Shown here: one piece after another, positions 8,750 through 16,883 of the stretch
Layout: every line of letters begins with the position of its first letter
Position numbering within the stretch: position 1 is the first letter of the stretch
Assembly: GCA_020073585.1 (NCBI GenBank)
Contig: JAIQEV010000004.1
Location: forward strand, 48,138-112,137
DNA: 64,000 nucleotides
Origin: Terriglobia bacterium
GTDB lineage: Bacteria; Acidobacteriota; Terriglobia; Acidiferrales; UBA7541
Direction of reading: 5' to 3'
Notes under the pieces: model-generated
What the model was told of the DNA's origin: nothing
Seen by the model: only the letters and a program-made list of their open reading frames with translations
The model's database searches: none
Translations under genes and position numbers: made by a program

Positions 8750-10658
8750 AGAAGAGAATCTCCATGGTCATTGCGTCTGTGGGGCAGCGGATCGCGCAGA
8801 GCCCGCAGCGGATGCACTTCTCATCGTCCTTGATCATCGCCGAGAGCTGACCTTTGTCCGCGAGAGGCAAGCCGTACAGCTCCGACAGTTTTTCGGCTGT
8901 CTCCAATTCCAGATCCAATTGGTCGAGCGGCACGAGTTTGAGGCAATACTCAGGGCAGACATCCACGCATCGGTTGCACAACACGCATCTCTCGGGATCG
9001 TAAATTGTCTGGATGTGGCAATAGAGGCACCGTTCGGCTTGGCGCCGCGCGTCCGATTCGGAGTAGCCGATTTCCACTTCCGAGATCCCTGTGCGGCGAT
9101 TGAGTTCGATTGTCGGCGGACTCTCCCGTTTGCGTTTCTCGTACGCGGCGGCCATCTGATAGGTGCGCATCGGAATCTTCCGGAAGGAAATCTGCGTCCT
9201 TGGCCGGCCCTCGACACCCCTTAGGTAGCAGTCGATCGATTGAGCAGCCCGTTTCCCGTTGGCAATGGCTTCGATCAGATTTCGAGGGCCGAAGGCTACA
9301 TCGCCTCCGGCAAAGATGCCGGGAGCGGACGTTGCCAGAGTTTCCGCATCCACCTTAATCGTCCCTTGGGGCGTTAACTGGACACCGTCTTCGGGTTTCA
9401 GGAAGGAAAGATCGGCCCGCTGGCCGATCGCCAGGATGACGGTATCTGCTTCCAGGCTTTCGCTGACGGTGGGATCGTAAATAGGATTGAAGCGGCCGTT
9501 CTCGTCGTAGGTGCGCTTCACGCCAATCAATGCGATGGAATGAACGCGCCCATCCTGCCCCAGGAACCGCTGGGCGCCCCGCTGCGGGTGGAAGACGATG
9601 CCTTCCTTTCTCGCCTCCTCGAATTCTTCCTTGCCCTGAGCCGTGCGAAGCACCGGCATCTCGTCAAGGGACTCCAGGCTGACGATGCGCACGTCCGTCA
9701 CGCCGGCGCGCACCGCGGCGCGGGCCGCGTCCAATGCCGCAACCATCGCTCCTTCGGGCGCGCCACGCTCGGCTTCCCCCTCAAGCGCGGCGCGCAGCGC
9801 CATGCGTGCCGCGTCGAAAGCCACGAAGCCACCGCCAATCACCACGACTCGCTTGCCGAGTTGAATCCGGTAGCCGCGATTGATGTTCAACAGGAAATCG
9901 ATGGCCTTGACAATTCCGTCCAGTCCCGAGCCTTCGATCGCAAGCTCACGTCCGCGCTGCGTGCCAATGCTCAAAAAGATCGCTTCGTAGCCGAGCTTGC
10001 GAAGTTCCGGGAGCCCGAGACCTTCGCGCAGCGGCGAATTGAGTTTCAACTCCACGCCTAGGCTTAGGATCTTGTCAACCTCTCGCCCGATCACCGAACG
10101 CGCCAGCCGGAATTCGGGAATCCCCTGAGACATCATCCCGCCGGCGCTATCGCTGGCTTCGAAGACCGTCACCCGGTAGCCCATCAGCGCCAGATCATGC
10201 GCCGCCGAAAGCCCTGCCGGGCCTGCTCCGATCACCGCGGCCTTCTGCCCGCGCGCAACGTTCTTTTTGCTGGCGATCAGGGTTGGAAGATGCCAACTGA
10301 CTTTGTTGCCGGGCTCTGTCCGGCCTTCGAAAAGTTTTGTCTGTGTATCGGGCTGAACCGATTCGGCGCCATACTTTTCGCAAACAAAACGCTTCAGAGC
10401 CCGGATGCTGATCGGGGCATCGATGACGCCACGCCGGCATCGATCTTCACAGGGCGCCGCGCAGACTCTCCCGCACACGGAGGCAAAGGGGTTGGGAGAC
10501 CGCGCGGTCAAGTACGATTCCTCATCTCTTCCTTCGGCAATTTCCTGAACGTATTTCCCGGCATCGGTATGAATGGGGCATCCCGCCTGGCATGGGATCA
10601 TGCCCTTCCAAAATTCAAGACCGGGGATTACAAGTCGATACTGGGCAGGGTTCGCCAT
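8724..10658 (-). CDS. GltD/NfnB-like FAD-NAD(P) oxidoreductase with C-terminal ferredoxin domain
   Basis: About 644 residues. The N-terminal Fe-S region of the glutamate-synthase small-subunit type has CQAGCP and CGRVCAAPCEDRC. An FAD dinucleotide fold follows (VIGAGPAGLSAAHDLA), then an NAD(P) fold (VVVIGGGFVAFDAA). The C-terminal extension has cysteine groups for two [4Fe-4S] clusters (CVLCNRCVDVCP and CIRCGLCAIRCP). It is the first gene of the operon that leads into Rieske/cytochrome b/NosZ, so it may bring electrons from NAD(P)H or ferredoxin to the quinone pool; that is inference. The start is unsure: ATG at 10658 has no good ribosome site, and an in-frame GTG at 10694 is possible. Confidence 0.88.
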   Translation of the reverse strand: MANPAQYRLVIPGLEFWKGMIPCQAGCPIHTDAGKYVQEIAEGRDEESYLTARSPNPFASVCGRVCAAPCEDRCRRGVIDAPISIRALKRFVCEKYGAESVQPDTQTKLFEGRTEPGNKVSWHLPTLIASKKNVARGQKAAVIGAGPAGLSAAHDLALMGYRVTVFEASDSAGGMMSQGIPEFRLARSVIGREVDKILSLGVELKLNSPLREGLGLPELRKLGYEAIFLSIGTQRGRELAIEGSGLDGIVKAIDFLLNINRGYRIQLGKRVVVIGGGFVAFDAARMALRAALEGEAERGAPEGAMVAALDAARAAVRAGVTDVRIVSLESLDEMPVLRTAQGKEEFEEARKEGIVFHPQRGAQRFLGQDGRVHSIALIGVKRTYDENGRFNPIYDPTVSESLEADTVILAIGQRADLSFLKPEDGVQLTPQGTIKVDAETLATSAPGIFAGGDVAFGPRNLIEAIANGKRAAQSIDCYLRGVEGRPRTQISFRKIPMRTYQMAAAYEKRKRESPPTIELNRRTGISEVEIGYSESDARRQAERCLYCHIQTIYDPERCVLCNRCVDVCPEYCLKLVPLDQLDLELETAEKLSELYGLPLADKGQLSAMIKDDEKCIRCGLCAIRCPTDAMTMEILFYEEHETVS

Positions 10659-11274
10659 GAGAAAGACGCAAGTTCCCCTTAGAGACAAGAGCACCGCGCT
10701 GACCAGAAACGCCAGGAACGCTCTGCGGCACAGCCCATTGAGACTTAAGAACTTAGCTGTTCGGTCCTATATCCACCCCCCTCGAGATTGTCGGCTTGGC
10801 AGCGAGCGAAATCCCCCACTGCCTGGGGCTTTTGGCTACCGAACTCAATCGCCTCAAATGGGCTTGTGGATATCCGCGGCCCAAAATGGAACGTGAGATT
10901 GTCCGGGAAGAGCACCAGCTTGGCAGCAACCCCGTGATTGCGCTTACTTGGGAAGACGGTATGCGGGTGCCCCGTCAGAATATCTTGAGCGCTGCGAAGC
11001 GGCACTACGAGAGTACGACAACCAACGAGGGAGCCACTTTCCCGCTGCGGGGCGATAGGAGCGATTTTGAAGTGCCGCGCATCTCCTGAGCCACATCAAG
11101 CTTAGATCGCCTCACGGCGAGCGATGTGTGCGGAGCCGCCGGGCATACTGCGCTTGGTCGCGGCCTTGATTCTGCAGAAACCGAAAAAGTGAAGTGGCCC
11201 GGTTCGAGAAGTGATTTCCGGGGGACGTAAGAGTTTCCGATCACGCAAGCAGTGCGACGGACGTAGGTCGTCAA
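10659..11274. other. Non-coding gap between the Ehr-type and nos operons
   Basis: About 600 bases with no gene I can support. Directly upstream of the flavoprotein ATG the in-frame codons spell a hydrophobic run (RRAFLAFLVSAVLLS) that has no ATG or TTG start and only one GTG. This could be a 5' remnant or chance. No clear terminator for the upstream operon and no good promoter for the nos operon was found by eye. Confidence 0.6.
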
Positions 11275-12147
11275 TCAAGACCCATGCCGTTCCGGAAAGA
11301 GCTTCTCCCGCAAGCGTCCAACAGCGAGCAGGATTCCGTGGAGGAGAGCTTGCGGCCGGGGTGGACATCCGGGGATGTACACGTCGACGGGCATGACGTT
11401 GTCGACGCCTCCGAGAGAGGCGTAGTTCTTGCCAAAGATACCGCCGCTGATGCCGCAGGCGCCAACCGCGACCACGACTTTCGGTTCTGGCATAGCTTGG
11501 TAGGTCTTCAACAGGGCTAGCTCCATATTCCGGGTGACAGGCCCGGTGACCAGGAGCATATCGGCGTGACGCGGAGAGGCGACAAATTGAATGCCGAAGC
11601 GTTCCAGGTCGTAGACAGGATTGTTCAGGGCCACGATTTCGAGTTCGCATCCGTTGCATGAACCCGCATCCACTTCTCGAATGGCTAGGGAGCGCCTCAG
11701 GAGTTTCTGGATCTTTTCGCGCGCTTTCTGTCCAACACTTTCGACGTCCGCTTCGACATCGCCGAGGCGCCGATGCACGGCGCGCAACTCCCGATGGGTA
11801 CGGTCGGTATTCAACGAGTATTCCGCGGTTAGGATGAGGTTACGGCGGTCCGCACTTGCCAGCTCAAATTCTTGCGTGATTCGCACGGCCTGATCGGCGG
11901 ACGCTTCCGCACACAAACCGCAGAAGACGCACAGACCGTAATCGACCGTGACTCGCCGGGAGTCACCCTCATCGCACACGAAAATCGCTCCGGTTGGGCA
12001 TACCTCCGCGGCATCCCGCGCATCCTTCCATTTTTCGAAGTCGAAGCTCGGCCGCCCGCGAAAGCGCTCGGAGATTTGAGCCGGCTCGCCGGGATACTTC
12101 GTCGTTACAATGCCGGTCGCGATCGTTTTCTGGATGATCTTGAACAT
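11275..12147 (-). CDS. Fused HyfH/HycF-like ferredoxin and HyfI/NuoB-like small subunit (Ehr complex)
   Basis: 290 residues. Residues 1-100 are a ferredoxin in which C50, C73, C76 and C79 remain while the other four expected cysteines are replaced (W40, A43, A46 and S83), leaving ligands for exactly one cluster. Residues 150-290 are the NuoB/HycG-type small subunit with the proximal [4Fe-4S] ligands C164, C167 (GSCNGCELE), C231 and C261 (PGCPPRP). In related complexes these are two proteins. It starts three bases after the large-subunit stop and is the last gene of the operon. It should carry electrons to the site at the membrane-arm junction. Confidence 0.88.
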   Translation of the reverse strand: MFKIIQKTIATGIVTTKYPGEPAQISERFRGRPSFDFEKWKDARDAAEVCPTGAIFVCDEGDSRRVTVDYGLCVFCGLCAEASADQAVRITQEFELASADRRNLILTAEYSLNTDRTHRELRAVHRRLGDVEADVESVGQKAREKIQKLLRRSLAIREVDAGSCNGCELEIVALNNPVYDLERFGIQFVASPRHADMLLVTGPVTRNMELALLKTYQAMPEPKVVVAVGACGISGGIFGKNYASLGGVDNVMPVDVYIPGCPPRPQALLHGILLAVGRLREKLFPERHGS

Positions 12148-12150
12148 TGG

Positions 12151-13728
12151 CTAGCGATCCGTTCCCGAGTAGGAAAGATTGAAACTCTTGTTGATGACCG
12201 GAAAGTCCGCAATGATGTTTCCTTGGACTGCCTCGACCAGGGCCGGCCAGTTATTGAGGGAGGGATCTTTGATCTTGCAACGTTCGAGGTGATTGGCGGG
12301 GCCGGTACGAATCCAATGGATGATTTCGCCACGCCATCCCTCGACGGCGCTCAGCGCACAGCGGTCCGCGGGAATGGGCGGGACTTGCGCACGGAAATCT
12401 CCGTGCAGACTGTCATCCGCAGCGCTCCGGAGGATGCCCAGGGATTCGTTCACCTCGTCGACCCGGACCTGCATTCGGTGGATCACGTCGCCAACCTGAT
12501 AAACGGGCACGCGGAAGGAATAGCGGCCATAGGCCGCATAAGGGTGATCGCGGCGAACGTCCAGATCCATCCCTGAGGCGCGTCCGGCCACACCTACGAC
12601 TCCCAAGTCCTTTGCCTTTTCAGGGCGGAGGACTCCGGTCTGTTCCAACCGGTCACGCGTGGATTCGGAAGAGTCAATCAGCGCGACTAGATCCTGAAAT
12701 TCGCTTGCGAAAGCATCGACTGCGGCACGGAGCGAGGCCAGTTGCACGATATCCCAGCCCCTTCGCACGCCGCCGACGCAGACCATGCCCCGCAAGAGAC
12801 GATTGCCGGTCAACTGTTCGTTTAGGCTGACCAGCATCTCCTTCAAGCGGCTGGCGTGGGCATTCGCGACGACGAAGCCGACATCGGTCGCAATCGCTCC
12901 GATGTCGGCAACATGATTGCAGATTCGTTCGAGCTCCAGAAGGATCGTTCGCATGACGAGGGCGCGCAGGGGAACCTCCATCTGCGCGGCGCGTTCGACG
13001 GCCTGACAGAAAGCTGTGCCATGTGAAAAACTCGAATCCCCGGAGATGCTCTCCGCGAGAAACACGGCTTTAGGTATGGGCAATTTCTCAAAGAGTTTTT
13101 CCGTGCCCTTATGCGTGTAAAACATGCGAAGTTGCAGATAGAGGATCGGCTCACCAGCTACCGCGAAATTGAAATGGCCGGGCTCGATGGTTCCGGCATG
13201 AACCGGCCCGACTGGCACTTGAAAAACGCCCTCACCCAAAGCGGGCCGGTAGATGTGGCGTTCTCCCTCGAAAGGCGGTAGTACGGTCTCCAGCGGAAAG
13301 TCCTTGCACAAGGGATGAACATCCGGCCAGTTGTCATGCAGGGCGACTCTGCGAGGATTGGGGTGTCCGTCGGCCTTCAAGCCAAACCAATCCTGGATTT
13401 CGCGCTCCTGCCAGTTCACGGCGGGCAGTTCGGCTGAGAGCGATGGAAACTCGGGATGGTCGGCACGCACCGGTGCCCGCACAATCAGATACCGAGTGTC
13501 GCCCTTCCGTTCAAATACGTAGTAGTTGAAGAAGACACCTTCCGCGGAACGCCGGTCCTCGGCGAACACCGTAACCAGTCTGGCTTCGACCGCGCTTCGC
13601 AGGTATTCGGCAAGAGCTCGAATGTCCGGATCACCGAAAAGAACATAGATTTCTTCTTCACGCTCCGCAGATATCGATTGAATCTGCGCGCCAAACTTCT
13701 GTTGAAGAGCCTCAAAGAACGCAGACAT
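12151..13728 (-). CDS. HycE/HyfG-like large subunit lacking all Ni-Fe ligands (Ehr complex)
   Basis: 525 residues. The N-terminal third is a NuoC-like domain (QEREIQDWFGL), the rest a NuoD/hydrogenase large-subunit domain. Where active group 4 hydrogenases have RICGIC near the start and DPCxSC at the end, this protein has ESISGDSSFSH (S229 and S232 for Cys) and NLSYSGTDR (S519 and G522 for Cys). It stops at the Arg after which HycE is cleaved on maturation, so there is no tail to remove. The fold and the flanking residues are otherwise well kept. A NiFe site is ruled out; a quinone- or ion-coupled redox role is inference. GAGGT precedes the ATG. Confidence 0.9.
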   Translation of the reverse strand: MSAFFEALQQKFGAQIQSISAEREEEIYVLFGDPDIRALAEYLRSAVEARLVTVFAEDRRSAEGVFFNYYVFERKGDTRYLIVRAPVRADHPEFPSLSAELPAVNWQEREIQDWFGLKADGHPNPRRVALHDNWPDVHPLCKDFPLETVLPPFEGERHIYRPALGEGVFQVPVGPVHAGTIEPGHFNFAVAGEPILYLQLRMFYTHKGTEKLFEKLPIPKAVFLAESISGDSSFSHGTAFCQAVERAAQMEVPLRALVMRTILLELERICNHVADIGAIATDVGFVVANAHASRLKEMLVSLNEQLTGNRLLRGMVCVGGVRRGWDIVQLASLRAAVDAFASEFQDLVALIDSSESTRDRLEQTGVLRPEKAKDLGVVGVAGRASGMDLDVRRDHPYAAYGRYSFRVPVYQVGDVIHRMQVRVDEVNESLGILRSAADDSLHGDFRAQVPPIPADRCALSAVEGWRGEIIHWIRTGPANHLERCKIKDPSLNNWPALVEAVQGNIIADFPVINKSFNLSYSGTDR

Positions 13729-13736
13729 CGTTTACC

Positions 13737-15239
13737 TCATCGTCCGTTCATCACAATGCCCGCTGCGCCCTGAATGAGCCGGAACAACGGAGCGGGTATC
13801 CAGAAGCCCATGACAATAATCACCAGAGCCAAGCCCACGACAGAGGAGTTCTTCCAGCGGCAGATCTCGGCCGGAGGAAGGCCGGGGTCCGGACCAAGCA
13901 CAAGGTTGGCGATGTGGATGAGGAATCCAGAGAAAATCGCCACGAGAAAAATGATGAACAGAATGGCTAGAACGAGATAGCCTCCGCGGAATCCTGCTCG
14001 GAGAATGGTGAACTCGCTCAGGAACAAGCTGAAGGGAGGTGCCCCGGTGACGGCAAGAGTCACCATGAGGAAAGCAGCTCCGCTCAGGGGCATCGAATGG
14101 ATCAACCCCCCTTTGGCCTCGCGGAATAGATCCGTCTTCACGTGTTGCTGGACATTGCCGGCGCAAAAGAAAAGGAGGGGCTTGGTAATCGAATGAAAAG
14201 TCATGTGAAGAAGCATGCCCAGGATGCCCAAGGGCCCTCCGAAGCCGAGTCCAAGCACCATGATCCCGCTGTGGTCGATGCTGGAATAGGCCAGCATGCG
14301 CCGGAAGCTCTTCTGGACGAGGATGAAGGGAACGGCAACCCCCATCGAGAGCAGTCCAAAAAGAATCAAAAGGTGCGAGGCAAACTCCGGCCCTAAGCAT
14401 TTCGCACTCAAAATGTAGAACCGCACGAGACCGTAGAGAGCGCAGTTGAGGACTGCCGCGGCGAGCATGGCCGCCCCCGGAATGGGCGCTTCGCTGTACG
14501 CGTCGGGCTTCCAAGTATGCATGGGAGCGATGCCAGCCTTCGTTCCGTATCCTAGCAAAATGAGGATGAAGGCCAGGCGCATGGTGGGTTTGTCAAATTG
14601 GGCGGCATTTCCGACGAGGACGGACCAGTTCAGACCCGCAAGCGTGTTCGTTGCGAGAACTTGATGTGCGGAATAATAGGTCAGGATTGTACCGAACAGG
14701 GCCATCGAAAGGCCGACGCCTCCGATAATGGCGTACTTCCACGCGGCCTCAAGAGACGTCTCCCGGCCGTAAAACATAACCAGGAACACGGACGCCAATG
14801 TGGTTCCTTCGATCGCTACCCAGAGTATTCCGAGGTTGTTGGCAAGAGCGACGAGAATCATGGAAAAAACAAACAGAGGCGTAAGCGCGTAGTATTCTCG
14901 CAGCTTCGGAACGGCGTTCCCGCCGCCCACTGCTTCGTTCTCCTGGAAAACTCCGTTTCTCTCCTCATGACGAAAATAGCCGACAGCATAGATAGAACAT
15001 ACAAGGGCCACGAAAGCGGTCAAAAGAATGACCAACGCACTCAAAGCGTCCGCGTAAAAAAATCCATCCCAAAGCGAAACGGGGCCACTCCGAAGTACCT
15101 GAATCCCCAGTGCAGCGGCCAGGCACAGCAGAACGGCGAAGGCAGCGAGATTGACCACCTCCATGACCGGCCGTCTTCGGAGAAAGAAGGCCAGAGGACT
15201 GGCGGCAAGAGGAACGATTAGGAGCCAGAGCAAAATCAT
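13737..15239 (-). CDS. hyfF: HyfF-like proton-translocating antiporter subunit (Ehr complex)
   Basis: This 500-residue protein has about 13-14 membrane segments of the NuoL/M/N-Mrp antiporter family. Family features are seen: a conserved Glu in ILWVAIEGTTLASVFLV, Lys in AAWKYAIIGG, and GYGTKAGIAPMHTWKPDAY with the key Lys and the following His. The length is close to E. coli HyfF. It sits between hyfE and the large subunit with nine-base gaps. In the complex it would be one of two ion-pumping subunits (the other is the HyfB-like protein), coupling the redox reaction of the peripheral arm to proton or sodium movement. Confidence 0.9.
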   Translation of the reverse strand: MILLWLLIVPLAASPLAFFLRRRPVMEVVNLAAFAVLLCLAAALGIQVLRSGPVSLWDGFFYADALSALVILLTAFVALVCSIYAVGYFRHEERNGVFQENEAVGGGNAVPKLREYYALTPLFVFSMILVALANNLGILWVAIEGTTLASVFLVMFYGRETSLEAAWKYAIIGGVGLSMALFGTILTYYSAHQVLATNTLAGLNWSVLVGNAAQFDKPTMRLAFILILLGYGTKAGIAPMHTWKPDAYSEAPIPGAAMLAAAVLNCALYGLVRFYILSAKCLGPEFASHLLILFGLLSMGVAVPFILVQKSFRRMLAYSSIDHSGIMVLGLGFGGPLGILGMLLHMTFHSITKPLLFFCAGNVQQHVKTDLFREAKGGLIHSMPLSGAAFLMVTLAVTGAPPFSLFLSEFTILRAGFRGGYLVLAILFIIFLVAIFSGFLIHIANLVLGPDPGLPPAEICRWKNSSVVGLALVIIVMGFWIPAPLFRLIQGAAGIVMNGR

Positions 15240-15247
15240 ACGTTTGC

Positions 15248-15934
15248 CTACTCTCGCAACTTCCGAAGCTTGCTGACGTCCATCGAATCGAACGCCTCGC
15301 GAATGCGGAATACAAGAATGCCGAGAACCATTACGGCAACGAGAACATCAAAAAAGATGCCGAGCTCAACAATCAACGGCATTCCGTACGTCAACGAGAT
15401 CGCGGCGAGGAAGAGGCCATTCTCCAGAGAGAGCAAGCCCAGGACCTGTGACAAGGCCTTGCGGCGGTTCAGCACCGTGAAGAAACCGATCAGGAACAGT
15501 GCGATCGCCACGGCGAGCGTGTTATGCCCAAGTGCCGCTCGGACAGAGGTTTCCTCTGGATGGTAAAAGGACTCCGCAACAACGTAGCCCACCAGGGTCA
15601 GGCAGCCTGCGATGAGAATCGACAGCGGAGCGTTGATCAGCGGTTCAATCTCCCGCCGGATTTCGATTCTATTTACGAGACGCTCCAGCAGCCAAGGAAG
15701 CAGTCCCGCCTTCAAGATGAGCGTCAGCAGGGCAACGATATATATATGGCCGGCGTGGTTGAAGTAAGCGATGATGCCGGCGATCGTCGCTAATAGGAAC
15801 GACTGCACCGCGAAGATGCGAATGCTCGAAACCAGCCAGCGCTGCCCGACCGCGGCGATCTGCAGCACGAGGACCAGCGCCGCCATCAGCGTGATGATTC
15901 TATCGCCGAACTCTGGATCTTGGAGGAAGGTCAT
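15248..15934 (-). CDS. hyfE: HyfE-like membrane subunit, NuoK-related (Ehr complex)
   Basis: 228 residues, about seven membrane segments. The C-terminal half has the NuoK-like SQVLGLLSLENGLFLAA with its membrane Glu and GIFFDVLVAVMV. The start is taken at the ATG at 15934, a few bases after the hyfC stop, where GAGG overlaps the stop. An ATG at 15970 would overlap hyfC. HyfE is the enlarged NuoK counterpart found in Hyf-type complexes and absent from the smaller Hyc type, so its presence marks this set as Hyf-like. Confidence 0.88.
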   Translation of the reverse strand: MTFLQDPEFGDRIITLMAALVLVLQIAAVGQRWLVSSIRIFAVQSFLLATIAGIIAYFNHAGHIYIVALLTLILKAGLLPWLLERLVNRIEIRREIEPLINAPLSILIAGCLTLVGYVVAESFYHPEETSVRAALGHNTLAVAIALFLIGFFTVLNRRKALSQVLGLLSLENGLFLAAISLTYGMPLIVELGIFFDVLVAVMVLGILVFRIREAFDSMDVSKLRKLRE

Positions 15935-15941
15935 GCCAGCC

Positions 15942-16883
15942 TCAAAATAGAAATGTGGATATAAGCGCAAGCGCTCCTAATATGAAAGAAACCATGAGCA
16001 GTTCCGGCACTCGAAAGAGCCGCAATTTCGCGTTGGTGGTTTCCACCAGAACGATGAGAAACGCCAGCAGAAGCATCTTGGTAAGGTAAAAGATAAGGCC
16101 CAGACCAAGTCCGCGAGCTGTCCAGTCAGAACTTAAACCGAACGGGAAGAAAGTGTTGACCAGCAGCGTCATCAGCACAAGTTGCTTGATGGAAGCGCCC
16201 CATTCAATTAAGGCGAGGTATGGTCCCGAATACTCAAGGATCATGGCTTCGTGAATCATCGTTAATTCGAGGTGGGTCGCCGGGTTGTCCACGGGGATAC
16301 GTCCCGTTTCGGCGATCAGAACGATAAACAGCGCTGCAAACGCCAGCATCTGCGAGGGCGCCAGAAATTTCCAGCTTTGGCTCACGGCGACCTTGGCCAT
16401 TTCGCTCAGGTTCGTGGAGTTCGCTCCCAGGGCCACGGTGAAAATCGCGAGCATCATGGCGGGCTCGGCGATCGCCGAAATCGTCATTTCCCGGCTGCTG
16501 CCGAGCCCGCCGAACGAGCTACCTGTGTCGAGCCCGCCAAGAGCAAGGAAAAACCGCCCGAGCGCCAAAAGATAGACCACCGCGAGAACACCACCGAAGA
16601 GGCTGAGAGGGGCGTCTGTCGTGGTCATAGGAATCATGAGTCCGACAAGAATGGCTATCACAAAGACGATGTAGGGAGTCGTTGAGAAGATCCACGATGC
16701 GGTATCCGGGATCACCATCCCTTTGCGTAACAACTTGAAGATGTCGCGGTAGGATTGCAGGACGTCCGGCCCGCGGCGTGTCTGCAGTCTGGCCTTCAGA
16801 GTCTTGATGATGCCGCTGAGGAACGGAGCAACAAGCAATAACAGCACCAACTGCAGACCTGCTTTGGCTAACAGGCCGGTCAC
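15942..16883 (-). CDS. hyfC: HyfC-like membrane subunit, NuoH-related (Ehr complex)
   Basis: 313 residues, about eight membrane segments. NuoH/HycD features are GIIKTLKARLQTRRGPDVLQ at the cytoplasmic rim and AETGRIPVDNPATHLELTM (Asp/Glu-rich loop near the quinone or redox module). The start is set at GTG 16883, because GTGA overlaps the hyfB stop; a further-upstream ATG would run 100 bases into hyfB. This subunit joins the peripheral redox arm to the ion-pumping subunits. Confidence 0.9.
   Translation of the reverse strand: MTGLLAKAGLQLVLLLLVAPFLSGIIKTLKARLQTRRGPDVLQSYRDIFKLLRKGMVIPDTASWIFSTTPYIVFVIAILVGLMIPMTTTDAPLSLFGGVLAVVYLLALGRFFLALGGLDTGSSFGGLGSSREMTISAIAEPAMMLAIFTVALGANSTNLSEMAKVAVSQSWKFLAPSQMLAFAALFIVLIAETGRIPVDNPATHLELTMIHEAMILEYSGPYLALIEWGASIKQLVLMTLLVNTFFPFGLSSDWTARGLGLGLIFYLTKMLLLAFLIVLVETTNAKLRLFRVPELLMVSFILGALALISTFLF

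Noticed and set aside
10745..11005. 86-codon minus-strand frame in the gap before the nos operon
   Set aside because: No ribosome site, no recognisable motif and no operon spacing.
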